Positions 26,941 to 35,937 of a DNA stretch of 64,000 bases are shown in pieces (the stretch's first letter is position 1; each line of letters starts with the position of its first letter). Source of the stretch: Gracilimonas sp964505215. Its GTDB lineage: Bacteria; Bacteroidota; Rhodothermia; Balneolales; Balneolaceae. A model generated the notes under the pieces. That model was not told the origin of the DNA. It saw only the letters and a program-made list of their open reading frames with translations, and did no database searches. Both the position numbers and the translations under genes were made by a program. The stretch lies in the NCBI GenBank assembly GCA_964505215.1, contig CAZDGU010000011.1, positions 43,284 through 107,283 of the forward strand, in the 5' to 3' direction.

Positions 26941-27145
26941 AAAATGCGCTGAAATTTTCGCTAAAATTGTGATTGGTAAGTCCCATTTAAGGGCATATAA
27001 AAGTGTGCCTAAGGTACGCAAATATCATTTGAACTCAAAAATGGCCTGCACAATGTTTACTGAAGGAATCTTCTGAAGCTTTTATACGCCATCAGTTAAT
27101 TTTTTGTGAACTTAAAAGCCGAAGGATGATGAAGTAAGGAGCGGA

Positions 27146-28504
27146 TTATTTTAAATTCGGTTTCACTACAAACAATCCGTTTTCAATGTCACTGAGCACG
27201 ATCAGGCCACTCTCAAAAAATGGATAATTGCTCCACGTGCCGGTAAATTCAGCGGCATCGGTTTGGGGCTGAGTGTCGAACCGGGCCACGCGTTTCAGGT
27301 TAGCGTTTTGAACGTCTGAGATATCTAAAATTTGTAATCCGGAATTATAGTTAGCTTCGTAGGCATAGTTGCCTTTTATATACAAGTTGTGATCTATAGA
27401 GTAGGTGTCGTGCTCATAATATCCGGTAAAAACAGGATTTTCTAAGTCTTGCACATCCCAAATGTAGGTTTTAGTGCCACGCCCCAGATTTCGTTCATCC
27501 AGCTCATCATTCATAATAAAATAATCCTGATTTTCAGTCAGCCAGCCCTGATGCGAATACTGCATATCAGCTTGACGCTCATAGCCAATAGTCTTGATAT
27601 TTTCTTTATCACTCACATCCGCAATAAGTACGTTGCCTTCGGCAGAATTAAAGCAAATTTCTTTTCCCTTATATTTGGCGTCAGGACCGTTGTAGATTAC
27701 GCATTGTGCGTCGTGGATGTAACCCGGAGCAATTCGGAAATGTTTGGGAGAAGCATCTGAATAACAGCCGGCATATTCCGGATTTTTAGGATTTTGAATG
27801 TCGATGATATGCAGGCCCGTTGCTTTTCTGCTTCCACACTTTTCGGCCTGTAATACACCGGCGGCGTAGGCAAATCCGGTTTCTTCATTTATAATGATGT
27901 TGTGTGAAGGGCCGAATTTATCATAAAGAGCATCGTGTTGCAGCTCCAGAACGGTTCCTTCATAATTACGTAATTTGGTTAAATCTGCCACCTGCATTCC
28001 GTGAGGCTGCGCATCACTGACTACAAAAGCGTGATTCCGGTACACTTTCACATCTCGCCAGGTACTGCCCTCAGTCAAAGATTTTGAACGGACGGTAGTT
28101 CCAATGCCAACGTTGCACGCCGGAAACTGACTCAGTGGAAGCAGCTTATATTTACTGCTCAAATCAGATTGCGGCATGCGGGCAACTACTGTGGGATTTT
28201 CAGCATCCGAAATATCCACAAAAGCCATGCCGTTGGTTAAGCCAACTAAAGCAAATTCTTTGCCGGTTTGCGGATCCGTCCATCCCCAAATATCATTCAC
28301 AAAAACGCCGGCAGAATCTCCGCTGAGCTCAAAAACAGAAAGTTGAGAATATAAATCTACATTTTCGCACGGATAATCTGCTGCTTTTCCATCCTTGCAA
28401 GGAAAGGGTGCGTTCGACTTGCTTTTAGCATTAAAAAGGTTGCAAGAGCTGAGCAGAAATCCACCGGTTATGAGTAGAATGAGCGTAAGGTATCGGTTAG
28501 CCAT
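27146..28504 (-). CDS. Choice-of-anchor B family lipoprotein
   Basis: This protein of about 452 residues has a lipobox-like leader (LLITGGFLLSSC) and repeated LVIVD-type beta-propeller blades (HIIDIQNPKNPEYAG, YIWDVQDLENPVFTG, LQILDISDVQNANL). It matches the choice-of-anchor B family, whose members are surface-exposed propellers of unknown function attached by different C-terminal anchors; here the anchor seems to be N-terminal lipidation. ATG 28504 (MANRYLTL) gives the cleanest signal; ATG 28531 would add nine residues. Confidence 0.8.
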   Translation of the reverse strand: MANRYLTLILLITGGFLLSSCNLFNAKSKSNAPFPCKDGKAADYPCENVDLYSQLSVFELSGDSAGVFVNDIWGWTDPQTGKEFALVGLTNGMAFVDISDAENPTVVARMPQSDLSSKYKLLPLSQFPACNVGIGTTVRSKSLTEGSTWRDVKVYRNHAFVVSDAQPHGMQVADLTKLRNYEGTVLELQHDALYDKFGPSHNIIINEETGFAYAAGVLQAEKCGSRKATGLHIIDIQNPKNPEYAGCYSDASPKHFRIAPGYIHDAQCVIYNGPDAKYKGKEICFNSAEGNVLIADVSDKENIKTIGYERQADMQYSHQGWLTENQDYFIMNDELDERNLGRGTKTYIWDVQDLENPVFTGYYEHDTYSIDHNLYIKGNYAYEANYNSGLQILDISDVQNANLKRVARFDTQPQTDAAEFTGTWSNYPFFESGLIVLSDIENGLFVVKPNLK

Positions 28505-28631
28505 GGTATTGAGCCTAAAAGGGTTATGCAATTATTTAATATAATTCTCTGCTATAGAAAATGAAAATAGCAGGAAGCTTTTGAAGGATATTTCGTTTAT
28601 TTTTGGTCAACTTTTAAAAAGAGGGATTTTT

Positions 28632-29156
28632 ATGTTTTTGTTTATGCGTTACATAGCCAAGCTGTTAAAAGCGCTGGCTTCCGAAGCCTCTCCGGGGCAA
28701 ATTGCAGGAGGTATTATTTTGGGGATGATAATCGGACTCACTCCGCTTTCCTCGCTCCATAATTTGTTTATCGTAGTGCTCATTTTAGTGCTGAAGGTAA
28801 ATATCGGAATGGCACTGCTTTCATTTACCATTTTCAGCGGAATTGCTTATTTGGCAGATCCGCTGTTTCATGCATTCGGTACCCGGCTGCTGGAGCTGGA
28901 TAGTTTGCAAAATATGTGGACGGCCATGTATAATATAGAATGGATTGCGCTGACGGAATTTTATAACACCGTGGTGATGGGAAGTTTGGTGATTGCTCTT
29001 TTGCTGTGCATTCCGGCATATTTTTTAGCAAAATGGGGCGTATTGCAATATCGCGAACGCGTACATGCCCGCGTGCAAAAACTGAAGATTGTGAAAGCAC
29101 TAAAAGGCACAAAATTGTATTCGGTATATCAAACGGTAAATAAGGTGAGAGGCTAA
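28632..29156 (+). CDS. TIGR03546 family membrane protein
   Basis: This protein of about 174 residues has several hydrophobic helices and the DUF2062-like signature EASPGQIAGGIILGMIIGLTPLSSLHNL. That pattern, with the very next gene being TIGR03545, identifies the TIGR03546 family. The function is unknown. ATG 28632 has a Shine-Dalgarno-like AGAGGG six bases before it; a TTG at 28581 would add 17 residues. The following gene starts three bases after its stop codon, so they form an operon. Confidence 0.82.
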   Translation: MFLFMRYIAKLLKALASEASPGQIAGGIILGMIIGLTPLSSLHNLFIVVLILVLKVNIGMALLSFTIFSGIAYLADPLFHAFGTRLLELDSLQNMWTAMYNIEWIALTEFYNTVVMGSLVIALLLCIPAYFLAKWGVLQYRERVHARVQKLKIVKALKGTKLYSVYQTVNKVRG

Positions 29157-29159
29157 GCG

Positions 29160-31004
29160 ATGAGAATTTGGGGCATTATTACGGTTTTAATTTTAGCAGG
29201 ACTTGGATTTTTCGTCACCTTCTTTTTTACGGATGCGTGGATTCAGAAGCAGATTGAATATCAGGGAAGCGTAGCCAACGGAGCCAAAGTTGAGTTTGAT
29301 GGATTTGGCGTCAGCTTATTTACTTTAGGGGTGAAATGGGATCGGCTTCAGGTGGCCAATAAAAATAACACCATGCAAAATACGATTGAAACCGGGCCGG
29401 TGGAATTTGGAATGGAGCTTTGGCCGCTGATTATCAAAAATAAAGTAATTGTTGATAACGTAAAGCTGACCGGCTTTCAAATGAATACAGAGCGCGAAAC
29501 GGATGGATTTTTTGAGGTTCCGGAAAAGGAAAAAAACAAAGAGCCGGGTTTTATCAGTGAGGTGATAACGCAGGTGAGTGATGAGGCAAAAAGAAATGCC
29601 ACTATGAAAATAACGGAAGTTGCAGATAATATAAATGTGGACAGCCTGATGGCTAAAGTCCAAATAGAATCACCCCAAAAAATGGAAGCGCTAAAGGGAG
29701 ATTTAGAACAGAATTACCAAAAATGGGACAGCACCTTTGCACATACCGATGTGCGTGAAGAGACGAGGGAAATTAAGCAGCAGGTTGAAAACATCAACCT
29801 AAAAGAAATTAAAAAGCCCAAGGAGGCCATAAAAGCGCTGGACGATATTAAGCAGCTGAAGAAAAAAGTAGAAGGGTTGAAGATCAAAGCGGAAAATTTG
29901 AAAAATGAATTTCAGGAAGATGCGGAGTCTTCAAAAAATAAAGTAGGTCGGATTGATAACTGGATAAAAGACGACATCCAAAAGGCGTTGCAGTTAGCAC
30001 AAATACCTGATTTAGATGCCCAAAGTATTGGCAAGGCGCTGTTTGGAGAAAATCTGCTGGGCGATTATGCCGCTTATCTGGAATACATAGCCATGGCGCG
30101 AATGTACGGCAGCCGTTTTATGGGTGATGAGGAAGAGGAACCGGCTATTCCCCGATACGAAGGCGTGGATTATAGCTTTTCGGATAAATACGACGGACCG
30201 GGATTTTGGTTCAAAAATATTGAGCTTTCTGGAATTACCAATTCGGGACTTCAGCTTTCGGGCGTGTTGACGAACTTAAGCAGCGATCAGCGGAAGGCGG
30301 GTGAGCCTACGGAATTTATGCTGAGTGGAGAGGATGAGCAGCAGGTTTCGCTGAGCCTGAATGGTGAATTTAACTACATGGAAGAAAAGCCTCATGAGCA
30401 ATTCAAGCTAAGTTACGAGGGTTTTTCGGTGAAGCACGCTAGGCTTTCCGGCTCTGATTTATTGCCGTACGAGCTTCAGTCCGGAAAAGGAGCCGTGAGC
30501 GCTGAGTTGAATATTATTGACAAGCGGATTGACAGTCGGGTTGATTATAATGTAAGTGGAATCAGCTTTGATTTTGAATCAGCCGGTGCGCCTAAAAATC
30601 GGGTTGAATCGCTTATCCGGGATGCTATTGGCAACGCAGATAATATTGAAATTGCAGCGCTGATTGATAATAAATCAGGACCGCTAAATGTGAAACTGCG
30701 CTCGAATGTGGATGATTTATTTTTGAATGCTCTTAAGCAAACGGTTTCGAAAGAAATTGAAGATGCCCGGAATAAAATTGAGGCAAAAGTGCGTGGTGAA
30801 GTGGAAAACAAAAAAGCTGAATTGGAAAAATTCAGGGCTGAAAAAGAGGCTGCTCTGCGCGAAAAATATGCGAAAATTGAAGCGACTGTCAACGAGCAGT
30901 TAGAGGCCGTTGAAGAGAAAAAAGAGGAGCTGGAAAAGAAAAAGAAAGAGTTAGAAAGCGCCGTTAAGGATAAAGTAAAAGACAAAATTGGCATAGATTT
31001 TTAA
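29160..31004 (+). CDS. TIGR03545 family protein, AsmA-like with coiled coils
   Basis: This 614-residue protein has one N-terminal membrane anchor (GIITVLILAGLGFFVTFFF) and an AsmA/translocation-module-like beta region (GFGVSLFTLGVKWDRLQVAN). A central helical coiled coil lies at about 200-265, and a second beta region at about 330-520. A very highly charged Lys/Glu coiled coil ends the protein (about 535-614). It always travels with TIGR03546 in the genomes that define these families. Relation to AsmA/TamB suggests an envelope lipid-transport or membrane-stress role, but this is inference. Confidence 0.82.
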   Translation: MRIWGIITVLILAGLGFFVTFFFTDAWIQKQIEYQGSVANGAKVEFDGFGVSLFTLGVKWDRLQVANKNNTMQNTIETGPVEFGMELWPLIIKNKVIVDNVKLTGFQMNTERETDGFFEVPEKEKNKEPGFISEVITQVSDEAKRNATMKITEVADNINVDSLMAKVQIESPQKMEALKGDLEQNYQKWDSTFAHTDVREETREIKQQVENINLKEIKKPKEAIKALDDIKQLKKKVEGLKIKAENLKNEFQEDAESSKNKVGRIDNWIKDDIQKALQLAQIPDLDAQSIGKALFGENLLGDYAAYLEYIAMARMYGSRFMGDEEEEPAIPRYEGVDYSFSDKYDGPGFWFKNIELSGITNSGLQLSGVLTNLSSDQRKAGEPTEFMLSGEDEQQVSLSLNGEFNYMEEKPHEQFKLSYEGFSVKHARLSGSDLLPYELQSGKGAVSAELNIIDKRIDSRVDYNVSGISFDFESAGAPKNRVESLIRDAIGNADNIEIAALIDNKSGPLNVKLRSNVDDLFLNALKQTVSKEIEDARNKIEAKVRGEVENKKAELEKFRAEKEAALREKYAKIEATVNEQLEAVEEKKEELEKKKKELESAVKDKVKDKIGIDF

Positions 31005-31022
31005 TTTTCCACTAACTCTCAC

Positions 31023-31176
31023 TCTCGTTCCACAATCTCTCATTCCACAACCTCCGGTTGGGAATGCCTGCTTGAACCTCCGGTTCAAAAGTGTTTTAGA
31101 TTGCAGAGTTGCCGATATGAGCTGTTTGGAACCGGAGGTTCCCGGATGCATCACGAACGAGACGTTGGTGATGAGG
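31023..31176. repeat. REPIN-like repeat between convergent genes
   Basis: The left arm CTCGTTCCACAATCTC... leads to hairpin CCACAACCTCCGGTTGGG, GAATGCC and hairpin TTGAACCTCCGGTTCAA. The right arm, in reverse complement, has TCTCGTTCGTGATGCATCC and hairpin GGAACCTCCGGTTCC. The architecture matches the copies at 11093, 20005 and 20795, but the stem sequences are new. It fills the gap between TIGR03545 and pntB. Confidence 0.65.
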
Positions 31177-31187
31177 ATATTTATCTC

Positions 31188-32606
31188 TTAAACCTCATTC
31201 AAGGCTTCGTTAAGTTCTTGCAGGCTCTTTTTGGCATCTCCGAAAAACATCTGATTTTTTTCATCATAAAACAACGGATTATCAATACCGGCGTAGCCAA
31301 AGCTCAGGCTTCGTTTGAACACAACGGTTCGTTTAGCTTCATCCACATTTAGGATGGGCATGCCGTAAATGGGACTTCCGGGCTCCGTTTTAGCCACCGG
31401 ATTTACCACATCATTAGCGCCAATAACCAGAACCACATCCGTGGTTTTAAACTCCGGGTTTATTTGATCCATGTCCAGCAATTGGTCGTACGGCACATCG
31501 GCCTCAGCAAGCAATACGTTCATGTGTCCGGGCATGCGTCCGGCTACGGGGTGAATGCCATATTTGACCTGAACGCCACGCTTTTCCAGCTTTTGGGCTA
31601 CTTCCTTTAATACGTGCTGCGCCTGAGCTACGGCCAATCCATATCCCGGCACAATTACCACTTTAGAAGCGTAAGCAACCTGAATAGCTAAATCATCAGC
31701 AGAAGTTTCGCGGACTGTTTTATCGCCTGAATCGCCGGTGGCAGAACTTTCAGAATCACCCCCAAAAGACCCGAAAATCACGTTGATAAGCGAGCGGTTC
31801 ATGGCTTTACACATAATATTGGTGAGAATAAGCCCGGCCGCACCTACCAAAGCACCCGAAACAATGAGCAGGCTGTTGCCCAGCACAAATCCGGCCATAG
31901 AAGCCGCAATGCCCGAATAGGAGTTCAGCAAAGAAATAACCACGGGCATATCTGCCCCGCCAATAGGAATTACAGAAGTGATGCCAATGAGGAGGGAAAG
32001 TCCTAAAATCACCCAGAAAACCGTTTGTCCGGTGGGATCGAAAGTGAAAACCCCAACCAGCGCAAGCACGGCAATCATAGAACCGATGTTGATGAAATTG
32101 AGTCCTGGAAAGGTGATGGCATTGCCCGAAATAAATCCTTTGAGTTTTCCAAAGGCCACAAAGCTTCCGGTAAAAGTAAGCGAACCGATAAAAATGGATA
32201 AACCGGTAGTAACCAAACTGTCGGGCGTCATGGTTGTGGGATCTGCATAGCGTGAAAATTCACCCCATGCAACTAAAGCCGAAGCGCCTCCGCCAAAGCC
32301 GTTAAATACGGCAACAAGCTCGGGCATGGCCGTCATAGCTACTTTTTTGGCAAGAACGGCGCCTATCAACCCGCCAATTAATACACCGGCGATAATCCAC
32401 TCCAGGCTCACAATTTGATGATCAAACAGCGTAACTACAATTCCGATGAACATTCCCAAAGCCGCAAACTGATTTCCTTTCCGTGCCGTAGCCGGACTGT
32501 TTAGCAGCTTGATGCCGCGAATAAAAAAGAAAGCGGCTATCAGGTATATAATCTGGATGGCATCGATGGGTAAATTGGGTAAAAAATTTGATATAGATGG
32601 CAACAT
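31188..32606 (-). CDS. pntB: NAD(P)(+) transhydrogenase beta subunit
   Basis: This is the inner-membrane and NADP(H)-binding subunit of proton-translocating transhydrogenase, which makes NADPH from NADH using the proton gradient. The 472-residue protein has about nine transmembrane helices. The C-terminal dIII domain carries VIVPGYGLAVAQAQH, the HPVAGRMPGHMNVLLAEA loop and VLVIGANDVVNP, which bind NADP. It overlaps the stop of pntAB by one base (TAATG), so the two are translationally coupled. Last gene of the three-gene operon. Confidence 0.96.
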   Translation of the reverse strand: MLPSISNFLPNLPIDAIQIIYLIAAFFFIRGIKLLNSPATARKGNQFAALGMFIGIVVTLFDHQIVSLEWIIAGVLIGGLIGAVLAKKVAMTAMPELVAVFNGFGGGASALVAWGEFSRYADPTTMTPDSLVTTGLSIFIGSLTFTGSFVAFGKLKGFISGNAITFPGLNFINIGSMIAVLALVGVFTFDPTGQTVFWVILGLSLLIGITSVIPIGGADMPVVISLLNSYSGIAASMAGFVLGNSLLIVSGALVGAAGLILTNIMCKAMNRSLINVIFGSFGGDSESSATGDSGDKTVRETSADDLAIQVAYASKVVIVPGYGLAVAQAQHVLKEVAQKLEKRGVQVKYGIHPVAGRMPGHMNVLLAEADVPYDQLLDMDQINPEFKTTDVVLVIGANDVVNPVAKTEPGSPIYGMPILNVDEAKRTVVFKRSLSFGYAGIDNPLFYDEKNQMFFGDAKKSLQELNEALNEV

Positions 32607-32899
32607 TATTCGTCCTCTTTTTTCTTGAACATCTCCAGCATGCGGTCGGTTACCATGAAGCCGCCAACCACGTTAATGGTGGCAAACACAATGGCCACAA
32701 ACCCAATAAACTGGCTGATTTGGGTGTCGGCGCCCGAATGTCCGGCCACAATAAGTGCTCCCACAATTGTAATGCCCGAAATGGCATTGGCACCACTCAT
32801 AAGCGGCGTGTGCAGCGTGGGCGGAACTTTAGAAATGAGTTCGAAGCCAATAAGGCAGGCCAGAACAAAAATGAACAAAGAAAATATGAGTGTTGACAT
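32606..32899 (-). CDS. pntAB: NAD(P) transhydrogenase subunit alpha 2 (membrane part)
   Basis: This 97-residue membrane protein has three hydrophobic helices and the family pattern VPPTLHTPLMSGANAISGI. In the three-subunit transhydrogenase found in Rhodospirillum and many Bacteroidota, it is the separated C-terminal membrane segment of the E. coli alpha subunit. It lies between pntAA and pntB in the operon. Confidence 0.94.
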   Translation of the reverse strand: MSTLIFSLFIFVLACLIGFELISKVPPTLHTPLMSGANAISGITIVGALIVAGHSGADTQISQFIGFVAIVFATINVVGGFMVTDRMLEMFKKKEDE

Positions 32900-32988
32900 A
32901 GCGGTTGGTTTGTTGTTATTGGCTAAAGGCTGCGCGTCAAATTGTTGAATACATCAAAAAAGCGACCGGGCCAAATAGCCATTTCCCA

Positions 32989-34113
32989 TTAGCCATTTTT
33001 CAGCATCGGGCTGATAATTTCGCCCTGATGCGTAATGGTAGTTTTTAGCAGAATTTCGTCTTCAAAATTGAAATTTGGTTTGCCTTCATCCAGCAGTAAA
33101 TTCAATAAAGCATACATATTTTTTGAGTACAACTTACTGGCGTGCAGCGACAGCTGGCTGGGTAAATTATTGGGTCCTACAATTTGAACCCCGTTCTTTT
33201 CAACAACTTTTCCATGTTCAGTCAGCTCGCAGTTACCGCCGTTTTCGGAAGCGATATCTACAATTACCGAACCCGGTTGCATATCGGCCACCATTTCTTT
33301 GGTGATGAGCAGCGGGGCAGGTCGTCCCGGAATAAGAGCCGTTGTTACAATAATATCCGATTTTTTGGCATGTTGGTGAATGACCTCGCGCTGGCGTTCC
33401 TGCTTATTTTTATCCAGCTCTTTTGCATATCCACCTTCAGTTTGGGTTTCTTCATCGCCCAGTTCCACTTCCACGAATTTAGCTCCTAAACTTTCAACCT
33501 GCTCTTTTACTTCGGGGCGAATGTCAAAAGCTTCTACCACCGAACCCAGCCGGCGCAGCGTTGCAATGGCTTGAAGTCCGGCCACGCCTGCGCCTAAAAC
33601 CAGTGCTTTAGAAGGCGGAATAGTTCCGGCGGCGGTCATCATCATGGGCAAATATTTATCCAGCTGATTGGCTGCAATAAGGGCGGCTTTGTAGCCGGCT
33701 ATGGAACTCATGGAAGAAAGGGCGTCCATATTTTGGGCTCGGGAGATACGCGGAACGGCATCCATTCCCAGAGCGGAAATGCCTTGTTCTTGGAGCAGTT
33801 TCACCAAATCAGGATGCTGCAGCGCCCATAAGAAACAAACTAAGACAGCGCCTTTTTTGAGCTTTTTAAGTTCTTCTTCAGTCGGCGTTTGGATGGTGAG
33901 TAAAATATCAGATTGGGAAAGAATGTCATCACGACTTTTACCCGTTTCAGCCCCACTTTCTTTATACAGCTGATTTGGAAAGTTTGCATTCACACCTGCA
34001 TCCGGTTCAACCCAAACTTCCAGCTCTTTATCGACAAGCAAAGCCGTTATTTCCGGTGTAAGTGCTACCCTTCGTTCAAATTCAGCGGTTTCTTTTAAAA
34101 CTCCGACAATCAC
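32989..34113 (-). CDS. pntAA: NAD(P) transhydrogenase subunit alpha 1 (NAD-binding dI domain)
   Basis: This soluble dI subunit of about 374 residues binds NAD(H): GVLKETAEFERRVALTPE at the start, RISRAQNMDALSSM, then the Rossmann loop VLGAGVAGLQAIATLRRLG followed by VEAFDIRPEV. The start is taken as GTG at 34113, because a good Shine-Dalgarno (CGGAGGA) lies five bases before it and the family begins here (VIVGVLKE). The ATG at 34158 would add 15 unrelated residues. The 89-base gap to pntAB is the largest in the operon. Confidence 0.92.
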   Translation of the reverse strand: MIVGVLKETAEFERRVALTPEITALLVDKELEVWVEPDAGVNANFPNQLYKESGAETGKSRDDILSQSDILLTIQTPTEEELKKLKKGAVLVCFLWALQHPDLVKLLQEQGISALGMDAVPRISRAQNMDALSSMSSIAGYKAALIAANQLDKYLPMMMTAAGTIPPSKALVLGAGVAGLQAIATLRRLGSVVEAFDIRPEVKEQVESLGAKFVEVELGDEETQTEGGYAKELDKNKQERQREVIHQHAKKSDIIVTTALIPGRPAPLLITKEMVADMQPGSVIVDIASENGGNCELTEHGKVVEKNGVQIVGPNNLPSQLSLHASKLYSKNMYALLNLLLDEGKPNFNFEDEILLKTTITHQGEIISPMLKNG

Positions 34114-34360
34114 GTGTATCCTCCGTTTAAATATTCTCGGTAACATAATAAAATCCAATCATATCACAAATAAGAGTGGGAGCGCTTTTTTAATAAATCA
34201 TATAATTTTCAGAAAAATTTTGTATTAAATTACACCACATTTTGAGAGGATACGGGTTCTTTGAATAAGTGAATTCTATTGATTGTATAGAGAATTAGAA
34301 GTCGTGATAACGAGATAAAGCCGTATATTTAGGAAGATAAAAATTTAAAAAGAAGCCATT

Positions 34361-35341
34361 ATGGAAGACATTGCAGGTAAAACATTTGAAGTAGTAATTG
34401 TGGGAAGCGGTCCCGCCGGATTAACCGCTGCGCTATATGCAGCACGGGCGGATTTAAATCCTATTGTATTTGAAGGACCCGAGCCGGGCGGCCAGCTGAT
34501 GACAACCACCGATGTAGAGAATTTTCCGGGATATCCCGAAGGCGTGATGGGGCCAAAAATGATGCAGGATTTCCGTGAGCAGGCTACTCGATTTGGGGCC
34601 GACTGCCGCTACGGTTTTGTAACGGATATTGATTTCAGTAAGCGTCCCTATAAAGTAACTGTTGATGAGAAAACGGAAGTTTTTGCAAAGTCTATTATTG
34701 CCTCAACCGGCGCATCTGCTAAATGGCTGCATCTGGAAAGCGAGCAAAAGCTGCGTGGGAAAGGTGTTTCTGCCTGTGCTACTTGCGACGGCGCATTCTT
34801 TCGCGATCAGCACGTAGTTGTGGTAGGCGGCGGAGATACGGCCATGGAAGAAGCTACTTTCCTTACCAAGTTTGCCAGCAAGGTAACTGTCATTCACCGC
34901 CGGGATGAACTGCGAGCTTCTAAAGCTATGCAAACCCGCGCATTCAACAATGATAAAATTGAATTTATGTGGGACAGCGAACTGGTTGAAGTGCTGGGAG
35001 ACCAGGTGGTAGAAGGGGTGAAAGTTAAAAACAGAAATACCGAAGAAGTGACGGAGCTGGATGATGTAACCGGCGTATTTGTTGCCATCGGCCACAAGCC
35101 CAATACCGACTTATTTAAGGGTGTGGTTGAAATGGATGATGTGGGCTACATCAAAACAAAAGGACAATCTACCGCAACCGATCTGCCCGGCCTTTTTGCC
35201 AGCGGAGACGCTATGGATGCTGTATATCGCCAGGCGGTAACAGCAGCAGGAACCGGCTGTAAAGCCGCCCTTGATGCCGAACGCTTTTTAAGCGAAGCCG
35301 AAGTCGGCGAAAAAGCTATTGCCGAAGAGCATTGGAAATAG
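34361..35341 (+). CDS. trxB: Thioredoxin-disulfide reductase
   Basis: The enzyme reduces thioredoxin with NADPH through FAD and a redox disulfide. The 326-residue protein has FAD loop GSGPAG (15-20), the active site CATC (Cys139, Cys142; SACATCDGAFF), NADPH loop GGGDTAMEEA (156-165) and the C-terminal FASGDAMD that binds FAD. Length and motifs match the family. Monocistronic, divergent from pntAA and convergent to the DUF4342 gene. Confidence 0.96.
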   Translation: MEDIAGKTFEVVIVGSGPAGLTAALYAARADLNPIVFEGPEPGGQLMTTTDVENFPGYPEGVMGPKMMQDFREQATRFGADCRYGFVTDIDFSKRPYKVTVDEKTEVFAKSIIASTGASAKWLHLESEQKLRGKGVSACATCDGAFFRDQHVVVVGGGDTAMEEATFLTKFASKVTVIHRRDELRASKAMQTRAFNNDKIEFMWDSELVEVLGDQVVEGVKVKNRNTEEVTELDDVTGVFVAIGHKPNTDLFKGVVEMDDVGYIKTKGQSTATDLPGLFASGDAMDAVYRQAVTAAGTGCKAALDAERFLSEAEVGEKAIAEEHWK

Positions 35342-35356
35342 GTTATTTGGAGATAG

Positions 35357-35390
35357 AGAGACTAAGTACGCACCTGATTACTTAGTCTCT
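35357..35390. terminator. Hairpin between convergent trxB and DUF4342 genes
   Basis: AGAGACTAAGTA and TACTTAGTCTCT form a perfect 12-base-pair stem with a 10-base loop, 15 bases after trxB. There is no long U-tract on either side, so termination efficiency is uncertain. Confidence 0.6.
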
Positions 35391-35415
35391 CAATTACTCA
35401 GGCTTTACATCACTT

Positions 35416-35844
35416 CTATTTGCCTACTGTTTTTTCTTCTTTCTCTTCTTCAACATCAGTGGTTTTTTTCTTGGATTTAGATTCAGAATCCTCTTCACTT
35501 TCATCCTCTTCCTCATCTTTGATATCAATAAATTCGGCATCTACTGAATATTCATCTTCATCGGTAACCTCGCGCTCTACAATTACCTGATAATCGTTGA
35601 TGAACATGGCGAACATGCCCAATGCAGAAATGACCGGCGCCATCACGGTTGCTACGGTAACTCCGCCCACGCCCAGCGTTAAGTTGGTTTGAAATTTAAT
35701 TTCACCCTCTTTGTTTTTAATAATCAGCTTGCGGGCGCTTCCTTCTTTAATCAGTTTTCTGATTTGTTTAATAACCTCATTCACCCCGCCCTGAATCTCT
35801 TGGTAGATGGTTTTGGCTTTCGTTTTGGCTTCGTCTTTTTTCAT
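35416..35844 (-). CDS. DUF4342 domain protein with acidic tail
   Basis: This 142-residue protein has a DUF4342 domain in the first 90 residues (IRKLIKEGSARKLIIKNKEG, then LTLGVGGVTVATVMAPVISAL, a single hydrophobic segment). Its tail of about 50 residues is almost only Glu, Asp, Lys and Ser. The family's function is unknown; the hydrophobic segment suggests membrane association. Monocistronic. Confidence 0.82.
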   Translation of the reverse strand: MKKDEAKTKAKTIYQEIQGGVNEVIKQIRKLIKEGSARKLIIKNKEGEIKFQTNLTLGVGGVTVATVMAPVISALGMFAMFINDYQVIVEREVTDEDEYSVDAEFIDIKDEEEDESEEDSESKSKKKTTDVEEEKEEKTVGK

Positions 35845-35937
35845 GATATGTGCGATTTATGGAAATTTTTTTGTAAGGAATGGTTTTCTCACCGCTCTTA
35901 CTACGTAAAGATATAACAAAAGATTCAGGTATTAATT

